Of a stretch of 64,000 nucleotides of DNA, positions 52,087 to 60,677 are shown in pieces. How positions within the stretch are numbered: the first letter of the stretch is position 1; the number at the start of each line of letters is the position of its first letter. Position numbers and translations under genes: made by a program. The DNA is from Niastella sp. OAS944 (GTDB taxonomy: Bacteria > Bacteroidota > Bacteroidia > Chitinophagales > Chitinophagaceae): the NCBI GenBank assembly GCA_024809215.1, contig JANUBW010000001.1:2026841-2090840 (forward strand), given 5' to 3'. The notes beneath the pieces are model-generated. The model worked only from the letters and a program-made list of their open reading frames with translations. It ran no database searches and had not been told where the DNA came from.

Positions 52087-55000
52087 TTACTGTACTTTAT
52101 AAAATTCCATGGCGGCATTGCAAATACCCGCTATAATAAATTTTGTGTTATTGATCTTTATATCCACTGCAGCTTTTACATCGCCTTTTATGTTCAAACC
52201 AGACACAGGCTGGGTTACATAATTAAACCCACCCCTACCATCGCCGGCCAGCAAACAACCATAGCTGGCATCTATACAACCGATCTTTAAACGATTATCG
52301 GAGTGATTACCCAATAGCAACAGATCTTTTTTACCATCGCCATTATAATCGCCGGAAAGAATATTAGTGACCACAGAAAACTGTGCCTGCATGGGCAGGT
52401 CTACCGGCTGCATTTTGCCATTGTGGTTTAAAAAAGCAAGGGTACGGGGCTCCGTTACAGTTAACCGATGGGCCTTTACCAATTCCTCCTGTGAAAAAAT
52501 ATCTTTCATGGTTACTACAGAGTAAGACGCATAGGAAGTAAAGCGTTTGCGCATCGGGTATATCTGTTCGTTCAATTCATCGCGGCTAACAAAGGGATAA
52601 CTTACCCCCTGAACATAAAAATTAAAAAAGGGATCAACAGACCCGTTGCTGTCGAAATCGGCATACACCAGTTCTCCCGGCTCTTTTTCCGATATTTTTA
52701 TACAGGTGTTCAAACCCAGGTTTCCGGCAACAAGATCGTCGTTACCATCGCCATCAATATCGGTTACATGCAGTGTAAACCAAAAGCCATTGGTTGTATT
52801 GTTGAAATAGGCACCTGTTTTATCAACGAAACCATTTACTGTGTTCATAAACACCGTCAACGGCATAAACTCGCCGCAAAGCACCAGGTCTTTACGACCG
52901 TCTTTATCGAGGTCGGCCCATTGGGCATCGGTTACCATACCAATTTGTGCAAACGGAACTGTTGCCGCCGTAAATTTTCCTTTACCATCATTCACCAGTA
53001 AAAAAGAAGCAGGCGCTAAAGGATAGTAGCCGGGTATCACCCGGCCACCAACAAAGAGATCGGGATCGCCATCGCCATCGTAGTCGCAGGGCCGAACACA
53101 CGATTTACTGTTGGCACTTACATTTGGCAATGCATCAACAGCTAATTTGAATTGTCCGCGGCCATCATTCAGGTATAATTCATCCTGCAAACAACGGGCG
53201 CCGGGTTCATACAAAGCATAGCCGCCTTTGGCAATATACAGGTCCTGATCGCCATCACCATCCGCATCAAAAAAAGCAGCCGCTGAAATAGAAGAAGCAT
53301 TCTCATCTCCTATATTAAGATTGGGCTCTTCATAAAACTGCCCCTTTCCATTCTGAATATAAATTTTACCGGGCTTGTTCTTATCACCGCTTACAAACAG
53401 GTCTTCAAACCCATCTTTATTCACATCGCCTTTTGCTATTACCGGGCCTGTTTTTGAATACATGAACAACATCAGCAACTGGCGTTTGAAATCATTTTCA
53501 CTTACGTCGGTATGTTTATAGGTAAACAACTTATCGGCAAGGGTAAACATGGTCTTTGCATATACCGGGTCCCTTTCAAAAAACGGAGTTGCCGGCTGTT
53601 CATAATCGACAGTAACATCTTTATTGGTTGCTACATTGGTGAGCAGTTTTGTTGTTCTATCGGGCCATACTATTTTTACCGAATCGATGGTGGCAGCACT
53701 ATCAACCCCAAAATGCAACCGGGTGGTAACGCAGGAAAGATAGCCCCGAGCCGGGTTCACCTCTGCATACTGAACTGTTTTATTTTGGTACAAATACACT
53801 TTGGCGCCAATGGCAAACCAGTTTGGCTTTTTGTAATGAAGTGTAAAGGAAAGATAGCCGGCCTTTGCGCTTTCTCTTGCAGTATTCCTGTACACAAACG
53901 CATTCTCATTGATATTATTTATCACAAGGTCAAGGTCACCATCGTTATCCAGATCTGCATATACTGCTCCCGATGAAACGGCCGGTTTATCCATTCCCCA
54001 TTGTTTTTGCTGGTTGGAAAAGGTACAATTGTGATTATTCCTGAAAATATAATTGGGTAAAGTTGTTGAGGGCATAACGCGTATAAGGTCCATCAGCAAA
54101 ACGGGTTCGCGGTCCATCGCTTTCTTCACTTTATAGTCGCCCCAATACCGCAGAAAATCTTTGTTGGTATAATCGCGCAAATAACCGTTTGTGATGAACA
54201 GGTCTTTGTAACCATCGTTGTCATAGTCGGCAAACAGGGGGCACCAGCTCCAGTCGGTGTTTGAGACGCCGGCCAATTGACCAATCTCGCTAAAAGTGAG
54301 CGACTCGCCCTTACCACCATTATTCAGCTGTAGCATATTACGCATATACTGCGGATTTAGTCCCTGGTTGATCATAAGGGCAAATGATTCGTAGTTCTCC
54401 TGAAGCTGTAACAGTTTCTGCCGCCGGTTGTCTTCGGGCAGCATATCGAGCGTAATGATATCTGGCAGGGCGTCGTTATTAAAATCGGCAATATCAACAC
54501 CCATTGAAAACTGCGATAAATACCGCAGGCTTTTATCGGCCTTATTGCTAAAGGTGCCGTTGCCATTGTTGAAGTACATGTAATCGGGCTCATTGTAATC
54601 GTTGGTCACATATACATCCTGCCAGCCATCTTTATTAATATCGGCAATGGCAATGCCCAGTCCGAACGTCAATGGATTTTGTCTGATGCCTGCTTTCGCC
54701 GACACATCAACAAAATGATCGCCCTGGTTCTCGTACATTTTGTTACCGGCCAGTTCATCTACTTCATCGCGGTACCGGGCCAGTTCCATATTATCGATCT
54801 TTTTTGTACTATGGTTCAGTAAGAACATGTCCAGATCGCCATCGTTGTCGTAATCGAAAAAAGCGGCCTGGGTGCTATAGCTTTTATCATCTATGCCCCA
54901 GGCGGCCGCTTCTTCCTTGAATTTGCCATTGCCCTGATTAATGAACAATTGGTTCCGTCGCATGTCATCGTTCACCTTCCCTGAATAACATACATAAATA

Positions 55001-55383
55001 TCGGGCAGGCCATCACCATTTACATCGGCCATGGTAACACCGGTCTTCCAACCGCCGGGCCTGCCTGCCATTTCCCTGCAGGCCTCTTTGGTGATATCTT
55101 TAAACTGCAACCGGCCGGTATTCAAATACAATTTGTTCTCGCCCATATTCGACACAAGAAAAATATCTTCAAGCCCATCGTTATTGATATCCCCTACCGC
55201 TATCCCGCCGCCATTATAGAAATATTCATACGCCAGCACATTCAGGTTCTCCGTTTCATTAATACGGTTAATAAATTGAATGTTGGTTTGTTTTGGCGAT
55301 AACAGTTCGAATAAGGGCGTTTGCGCCATGGCGTTGATGGTAATGAAACATAATAGTGTGGTATGGATGACAATTCTTCTCAT
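52087..55383 (-). CDS. CRTAC1-like VCBS/FG-GAP and ASPIC-UnbV repeat protein
   Basis: An exported 1,098-residue protein (signal peptide MRRIVIHTTLLCFITINAMA). It has many FG-GAP/VCBS blades with the calcium-binding DxNxDGxxD motif: GGIAVGDINNDGLEDIFLV, TMADVNGDGLPDIYVCYSG, FFDYDNDGDLDMFLLNHS, FADYDNDGYKDLFITNGYL and AAFFDADGDGDQDLYIAKGG. A central ASPIC/UnbV segment reads TTRLHFGVDSAATIDSVKIVW, followed by a second propeller. Such proteins are large, surface-exposed or periplasmic binding proteins often found with SusCD; no enzyme activity is known. Translation is coupled to the haloperoxidase-like gene. Upstream is an inverted word repeat, then susD. Confidence 0.92.
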   Translation of the reverse strand: MRRIVIHTTLLCFITINAMAQTPLFELLSPKQTNIQFINRINETENLNVLAYEYFYNGGGIAVGDINNDGLEDIFLVSNMGENKLYLNTGRLQFKDITKEACREMAGRPGGWKTGVTMADVNGDGLPDIYVCYSGKVNDDMRRNQLFINQGNGKFKEEAAAWGIDDKSYSTQAAFFDYDNDGDLDMFLLNHSTKKIDNMELARYRDEVDELAGNKMYENQGDHFVDVSAKAGIRQNPLTFGLGIAIADINKDGWQDVYVTNDYNEPDYMYFNNGNGTFSNKADKSLRYLSQFSMGVDIADFNNDALPDIITLDMLPEDNRRQKLLQLQENYESFALMINQGLNPQYMRNMLQLNNGGKGESLTFSEIGQLAGVSNTDWSWCPLFADYDNDGYKDLFITNGYLRDYTNKDFLRYWGDYKVKKAMDREPVLLMDLIRVMPSTTLPNYIFRNNHNCTFSNQQKQWGMDKPAVSSGAVYADLDNDGDLDLVINNINENAFVYRNTARESAKAGYLSFTLHYKKPNWFAIGAKVYLYQNKTVQYAEVNPARGYLSCVTTRLHFGVDSAATIDSVKIVWPDRTTKLLTNVATNKDVTVDYEQPATPFFERDPVYAKTMFTLADKLFTYKHTDVSENDFKRQLLMLFMYSKTGPVIAKGDVNKDGFEDLFVSGDKNKPGKIYIQNGKGQFYEEPNLNIGDENASSISAAAFFDADGDGDQDLYIAKGGYALYEPGARCLQDELYLNDGRGQFKLAVDALPNVSANSKSCVRPCDYDGDGDPDLFVGGRVIPGYYPLAPASFLLVNDGKGKFTAATVPFAQIGMVTDAQWADLDKDGRKDLVLCGEFMPLTVFMNTVNGFVDKTGAYFNNTTNGFWFTLHVTDIDGDGNDDLVAGNLGLNTCIKISEKEPGELVYADFDSNGSVDPFFNFYVQGVSYPFVSRDELNEQIYPMRKRFTSYASYSVVTMKDIFSQEELVKAHRLTVTEPRTLAFLNHNGKMQPVDLPMQAQFSVVTNILSGDYNGDGKKDLLLLGNHSDNRLKIGCIDASYGCLLAGDGRGGFNYVTQPVSGLNIKGDVKAAVDIKINNTKFIIAGICNAAMEFYKVQ

Positions 55384-55405
55384 GAAGATTCGTATTAAAT
55401 AAATA

Positions 55406-55530
55406 GCGGAATACGGGCTGAAGAATACGAAGTACGATGTAAGAAGTAGGATGTAAGAAGAGCTTGAATAATAAAGCTAATAATTAATAGCCTTTTGTAT
55501 TTTCTTACTTCCTACATCCTACTTCTGCAG
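55406..55530. terminator. Inverted AGAAGTAGGATGTA word repeat after susD
   Basis: AGAAGTAGGATGTA (55442-55455) pairs perfectly with TACATCCTACTTCT (55513-55526), enclosing an AT-rich loop of 57 nt. Further AAGAATACGAAGTACGATG words lie just to the left. It follows the susD stop on the minus strand by about 65 bp and could reduce read-through into the CRTAC1-like gene. Confidence 0.6.
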
Positions 55531-55590
55531 CAATTAAAGAAAATCTTTTTACTTATGAATTTATCAACTTGTGAACTAATTAACCCCAAC

Positions 55591-57204
55591 CTATTTATCC
55601 CACCAAACTCTTCCGGTCCAGCTGTCTGAACCTGTTGATACGCCGGTGAGTCCGGTAGCATAATTTGCTGCATTGGCACTGGCTTCCGTTGTAGGATACA
55701 TTTGTCTTCTGGGTATATCAGTGGCAAACTGGCCGGTAAATGCTACCTTATTCAAAACGGGGAAGCCTGAGCGCCTCCAGTTGTTCCAGGACTCCGTCCA
55801 GTTAAACAAAGAGCCTGTAGCCAGCCAATACTGAGTGTTTATCAGTTCAAGTTCCTTTCCGGGTGTAAGAACCTGTGCCATTGCATATGTGGTGGCATTA
55901 GCAACAACGCCGGTTGAGGCATTGAAAGTGGCCAATGATTTCATGGCTGCTTCAATACCGCGTTGATAATATGTTTGCGCTGTTGTAGTACCAACATTCC
56001 ATCCTCTGAATTTCGCTTCAGCCAGCATTAAGGCCACCTCGCCATAAGTTAAAATAAAAACAGGGCCATTGAGGTCGTAATACAAAGCGCTTCTGGGCCG
56101 CGAATATTTAGCGAGGATCGATGCTACCGACTTACCCGGTCCTACTGCACCGGGATAGTCGGGATGCTTACCTATAAAGAACGCACTTGATTCAGTGGTA
56201 ACATAACCGTTTGGCAAACCAACCTGATCGGATGGATTTGTATTCGACGTTTTAGGCGTAACGGCAATATTAACGGCTGCAAGCGTATCCACTATTTCCG
56301 AAATAACGGGAAGCCTGGGGTCATTTGTGGTTCTTAAATAGTCAATGAACGGCTTACCCCAGCGGATGTATTCAATATCATTTGTGAGCGTTATAACACG
56401 CGGGTTCTCGCTGCCATGGCCGGTGCTGTTTTCACTTTTAATATAAGCATCATCATCAGTGCTTGTAAATACGCCACCGGCAAAAGCTTTTTCGGCCCAG
56501 GTTTTTGCCATGGCGGCATCTACCTTGGTTAACCGCATAGCCATGCGCAGCATAAGCGAGTATCCTAATTTTTTCCATTTTGAAACGTTGCCGTTATATA
56601 TCAAATCAGCCTGAGGTCCGCTTTTCGATGCATCAAATTTGGCCAAAGCGCTTTCCAGTTCGGCCAGCAACCCTGCATATACATCCTGTTGCTTGTCGTA
56701 GGCAGGAGAAAGAATACCGAGCGACTTTCCATCAAATCCCTGCAATGCCTTTGAATAGGGAATATCGCCATAGATATCGGTTATGTAGTGCAGCGAAAGC
56801 ACTTTCATTACCGTAGCAGCGCCTACCAGGTTTACCTTATCTGCATCGGCAGCATGCTTTTGTATAATAGCATTTGCATAACCCGCAGCACGATAACAAT
56901 CGTTCCAGGCCCTTCCTGAATAATCACTTGTATTGGCCGATTCTACATATTTGTCCATGTTGGATAAATAACCTGTTGAAGCCGCCGCAGCAATTTGTAC
57001 CCAACCGGCCTGAAACAGCCAGCTGCCTTCGTAACCGGTAATAGCACCCCGGTATTCATTCTGGCTGCCCGATAAAAAATATTCAGCATTGAAATTATTC
57101 GGTATCTGTTGGTTGGGGTCTGTATTCGTTTCTTCAAAATTTTTGGTACACTGCACTAACAACATACTTGCAGCAACCATCCATACTATTATTTTAATAC
57201 GCAT
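55591..57204 (-). CDS. SusD-like nutrient-binding lipoprotein
   Basis: The 537-residue lipoprotein starts MRIKIIVWMVAASMLLVQCT (lipobox Cys at 19) then KNFEETNTDPNQQIP, typical of the SusD-like_2 branch. Further marks are YFLSGSQNEYRGAITGYEGS, MKVLSLHYITDIYGDIPYSK, WKKLGYSLMLRMAMRLTKVD, LTYGEVALMLAEAKFRGWNV and the C-terminal WTESWNNWRRSGFPVLNKV. It pairs with the SusC gene 26 bp upstream and should bind the glycan or peptide imported by it. Length is normal. Confidence 0.93.
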   Translation of the reverse strand: MRIKIIVWMVAASMLLVQCTKNFEETNTDPNQQIPNNFNAEYFLSGSQNEYRGAITGYEGSWLFQAGWVQIAAAASTGYLSNMDKYVESANTSDYSGRAWNDCYRAAGYANAIIQKHAADADKVNLVGAATVMKVLSLHYITDIYGDIPYSKALQGFDGKSLGILSPAYDKQQDVYAGLLAELESALAKFDASKSGPQADLIYNGNVSKWKKLGYSLMLRMAMRLTKVDAAMAKTWAEKAFAGGVFTSTDDDAYIKSENSTGHGSENPRVITLTNDIEYIRWGKPFIDYLRTTNDPRLPVISEIVDTLAAVNIAVTPKTSNTNPSDQVGLPNGYVTTESSAFFIGKHPDYPGAVGPGKSVASILAKYSRPRSALYYDLNGPVFILTYGEVALMLAEAKFRGWNVGTTTAQTYYQRGIEAAMKSLATFNASTGVVANATTYAMAQVLTPGKELELINTQYWLATGSLFNWTESWNNWRRSGFPVLNKVAFTGQFATDIPRRQMYPTTEASANAANYATGLTGVSTGSDSWTGRVWWDK

Positions 57205-57230
57205 CCTTCTAAATTTAATCAGTTAATAAA

Positions 57231-60200
57231 TCAGAAATTAACTTTAAGATTCACACCATATGAACGTGTTGGCGGCAGATTGCGGCCTTCTATACCATAA
57301 TATTGAATGGTAGAACCGAACGACTCTTCGGGGTCCACATTATCGGCGTCTTTATAAAGGATCAGTAAATTTCTTGCTGTAAGTGATAGTTGTATTCCTT
57401 TTATAACTTTGGTTTTTTGCAGCATTTCACCCGGTACATTATAAGATAATGCCACCTGACGCAATTTGATGAAATCGCCATCAAGTACATGCACTTTCGT
57501 AATACGGGAAGACACAGCCTGCCAGTAATCCTCTGCAGACACGTTCTTTGTATTTTTGGTTCCGGTTGCAGTAATGCCGTCTACCACTATTCCACCTTCA
57601 CGTCCCAAAAGCGTTTCTTTGCTTAGCCCATTGCTAAGCCCATTACGATGGGTTGTTGAAATGAGCTTGTTGCCGAAATTGTAATCTATTAGGAAAGAGA
57701 AATTGAAGTTTTTTGCAAATAAGAACTCATTATTCCATCCGCCATAGAAATCGGGCAGTACACTGCCTAAAGGCACTAATTTACCGCCGTTCACAGGTAA
57801 ACCCGATTCGTCCACAACGATACTTCCGGAAACAGAATCTCTTTTATAATCATAACCCATTATCTGCGGCCCCTGATAACCTACCACATAGGCAGTGATC
57901 AGGTTGCCGAGTGTTTCGCGGGCCTGGCCCAGGTTGATATTGCTTTTATCGGGTGTTGTTTTAACAACTTTATTTTTCAACTTGGTTAAGTTAACCGATG
58001 ACTTCCAGTTGAAATTGGCGTTGCTTACAATTGTACCACTTACAAGTACCTCAATACCGCTGTTTTTGGTAGAACCGGTTCCTACGAAACCACTGCCAAA
58101 ACCGGTTGAACGGCTTAACGTGGCACCCATGATCTCGTTCTTTGTTTTCTTGGTGAACCAGGCAAGATCGAGGTTCAGTTTTCCGCTTAAGAGACGCAAC
58201 TCGGTACCCACTTCAAATTCGTTCACTACAAATGGCTCCAACAATCCATTGGGAAGCTCCAGGTTGTATTGACCCAATGGGAGGCCGTTGAAATTGTTGG
58301 TTTGTAGTGAATAATAGATCTGCGTTCTGTATGCCTGTGTTAACTCATTGCTGGTAGAAGCATAAGAAGCGCGCAGTTTACCATATTGTATAGCAGGAAT
58401 GTTTGCGACATCGGAAAAGATAAATCCGGCAGTTACAGCAGGAACAAAAACGGTGTTTTTATCGGTTGGTAAAGTAGAATAAGCATCCAAACGGCCCGTA
58501 GTTCCAATTGTAAGATATCCTTTATAAGTAGCGTCTACGCTGTAGTAGGCCGAATGAACCTCAGTTTCCCAGAACCTGTTTTCAGCAAATTTATTGTAGA
58601 GGTTACTATAGCTATAGAAGTCCTTTTGAATAAAGGGACCACCCCACAGATGCAGTATGGAAAATTCATTTTTGCGCAGGTTGGCACCTATCACAGCATT
58701 CAGTTCAAGCTCCGAGAATTTGTGACTTGCGCCTATTATTCCATCTAAATTAAGCTCATGTTGTTCCGATTTATCGAGGTTTTGTAAATAACCGCTGGCA
58801 AATACACCGTTTTGGGTAGTATTGCGGTAACCTGTTCCCCATGGTTCAATCTTAAATGCATTGTCGGCTATTCTATCGTAACCCACCCGAGCCTGTGCAT
58901 ACAGCCCTTTTGTAAAATTATATTTGAGCGACAATGACGAGATCAATCTTCTGCGTGAAAGGTCATTCTTCAACTTGTTTACCACAAACCACGGGTTCTG
59001 TGAGAAAATGCCCCCTACAATCGCCTCCTGGCCTGTAACCAGATCGTAACCGGGCGCCAGAGTGGCCTGGTCGATATTCGTTGCAAGGAACCGCAGATTG
59101 TTTACATTCATCGGAGCATCACTCAGGTAAGTTACATTGAGGTTCTGCTGATCGATATAATTTACAAACACCTGTGTAGAAAGTTTATCAGTAATATTCT
59201 GGTCGGCATTTAAAGAAAATGAATATCGTTTCAATCCGCTGTTTTTCACAATACCGTGGTTATCGAGGCGGGTTAATCCTAAACGGAAACTTCCGGACTC
59301 AGTGCTTTTAGTGAGCGATACTGAATTGGTAAATGTTGTGCCTGTTTCATAAAACTTCTGTATGTTATTTTTTACGGCCACATAAGGATACATTTTACCA
59401 TCGTAACCAATAACGGTGGTGCCATCTAATTTAGAACCCCAGCTTGAATAAGCCGTTTCAATGGCATCGGTTTGCGTACCCGGCTTGGCGCCTTCGGTAC
59501 CCTGGCCATACACATACTGAAATTCGGTAAGGTTCATGGCTTTTTCCAACATCAGATTGCCATTATACTCTACTCCGAAATCCTTTCTGCCTTTTTTACC
59601 TGCTTTGGTAGTGATCATTATAACGCCGTTGGTAGCTCTTGAACCATATAAAGCCGAAGCAGCCTGGCCTTTGAGCACGGTAAGAGATTCAATATCGTCG
59701 GGATTTATATTATTGATACCATCGCCGTTGTCCGATCCGCCCCATTCACCAGAAAATCCACGCTGCGTATTGTCGATGGGAATACCATTAATTACATAGA
59801 GCGGAGAGCCCGGATTGTTCATACTGGGCAATCCCCTTAAAAGGAGCTTGGCTGTTCCACCGGGGCCGCTGTTGGTTCCTCTTACACTTAATCCGGCAAC
59901 CTGACCTTCGAGCGAGTTGGCCACATTTGTTTCCCTTGCCTTATTGAACAAGCCGGCATCTACTGTGGTAACGGAATATCCTACCTTCTTAGACTCTTTC
60001 GAAATGCCGAGCGCAGTAACAACCACTTCACCCAACTCCTGGGTAGATTGTTCAAGTGTAACATTTACGGTACTTTCATCAGCACCTACATCAATAGTTT
60101 GAGTAGCAAACCCTACACTTGAAGTAACGAGTTGGATCTTACCGGTTGGCGCCTGTAAGTTGAATGCGCCATTAATATCAGTAACAGTTTCAACGGTTTT

Positions 60201-60335
60201 CCCTTTTACTTTAATTGTTACGGCGGGAATACCAGTACCGGCTTTGTCTTTTACAACCCCTGATATTTGACGGGTTTGCGCCAGTACTACTGAATGCAGT
60301 AATAACAATGCAATTAGCAGGCGAACATGTCTCAT
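57231..60335 (-). CDS. SusC/RagA-family TonB-linked outer-membrane transporter
   Basis: A 1,034-residue TonB-dependent transporter with a signal peptide (MRHVRLLIALLLLHSVVLAQ). The N-terminal CarboxypepD_reg-like domain is GVVKDKAGTGIPAVTIKVKG, the TonB box region LGEVVVTALGISKESKKVG, the plug LEGQVAGLSVRGTNSGPGG and GSPLYVINGIPIDNT, with the SusC signature AASALYGSRATNGVIMITTK. The barrel ends RNLPPTRSYGVNLKVNF. It is the first gene of the second SusCD locus and imports an unknown oligomer. No sigma/anti-sigma genes accompany it. Confidence 0.95.
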   Translation of the reverse strand: MRHVRLLIALLLLHSVVLAQTRQISGVVKDKAGTGIPAVTIKVKGKTVETVTDINGAFNLQAPTGKIQLVTSSVGFATQTIDVGADESTVNVTLEQSTQELGEVVVTALGISKESKKVGYSVTTVDAGLFNKARETNVANSLEGQVAGLSVRGTNSGPGGTAKLLLRGLPSMNNPGSPLYVINGIPIDNTQRGFSGEWGGSDNGDGINNINPDDIESLTVLKGQAASALYGSRATNGVIMITTKAGKKGRKDFGVEYNGNLMLEKAMNLTEFQYVYGQGTEGAKPGTQTDAIETAYSSWGSKLDGTTVIGYDGKMYPYVAVKNNIQKFYETGTTFTNSVSLTKSTESGSFRLGLTRLDNHGIVKNSGLKRYSFSLNADQNITDKLSTQVFVNYIDQQNLNVTYLSDAPMNVNNLRFLATNIDQATLAPGYDLVTGQEAIVGGIFSQNPWFVVNKLKNDLSRRRLISSLSLKYNFTKGLYAQARVGYDRIADNAFKIEPWGTGYRNTTQNGVFASGYLQNLDKSEQHELNLDGIIGASHKFSELELNAVIGANLRKNEFSILHLWGGPFIQKDFYSYSNLYNKFAENRFWETEVHSAYYSVDATYKGYLTIGTTGRLDAYSTLPTDKNTVFVPAVTAGFIFSDVANIPAIQYGKLRASYASTSNELTQAYRTQIYYSLQTNNFNGLPLGQYNLELPNGLLEPFVVNEFEVGTELRLLSGKLNLDLAWFTKKTKNEIMGATLSRSTGFGSGFVGTGSTKNSGIEVLVSGTIVSNANFNWKSSVNLTKLKNKVVKTTPDKSNINLGQARETLGNLITAYVVGYQGPQIMGYDYKRDSVSGSIVVDESGLPVNGGKLVPLGSVLPDFYGGWNNEFLFAKNFNFSFLIDYNFGNKLISTTHRNGLSNGLSKETLLGREGGIVVDGITATGTKNTKNVSAEDYWQAVSSRITKVHVLDGDFIKLRQVALSYNVPGEMLQKTKVIKGIQLSLTARNLLILYKDADNVDPEESFGSTIQYYGIEGRNLPPTRSYGVNLKVNF

Positions 60336-60677
60336 TTAGCAATTGGTTTTATGATGAATAAATAACTCCCATAAGAAACCGGTTACATATTGACATAGCA
60401 GAGCCAGGCAGTCATTTTTCAGACTGCTACACGTTTCTAATTACTCCCAAATGGTGTTTAAACCCTTCTCAGGTACAGGGTCAGTGAAAGTGTTGAGTTA
60501 TCTATTGTTAGTCGTGGCTATACCGCGTTATCATAAGGATATGATAATAGAGATGCTTACTAATAAGTGTGTGCAGACACCGTTTTGTAATGAAAGATTT
60601 AACAACTCTTTTTTAAGAGGCAACTAAAAGCAGGAAATTGATGCAGACAAATTAAATTTTTTTTCTGTATTACCTTA
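60336..60677. other. 342-bp intergenic region, no feature seen
   Basis: The spacer upstream of the second susC, and downstream of the SUMF1-BNR gene, has no word repeat, strong hairpin or coding frame. The susC promoter must lie here or within the upstream gene. Confidence 0.5.
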
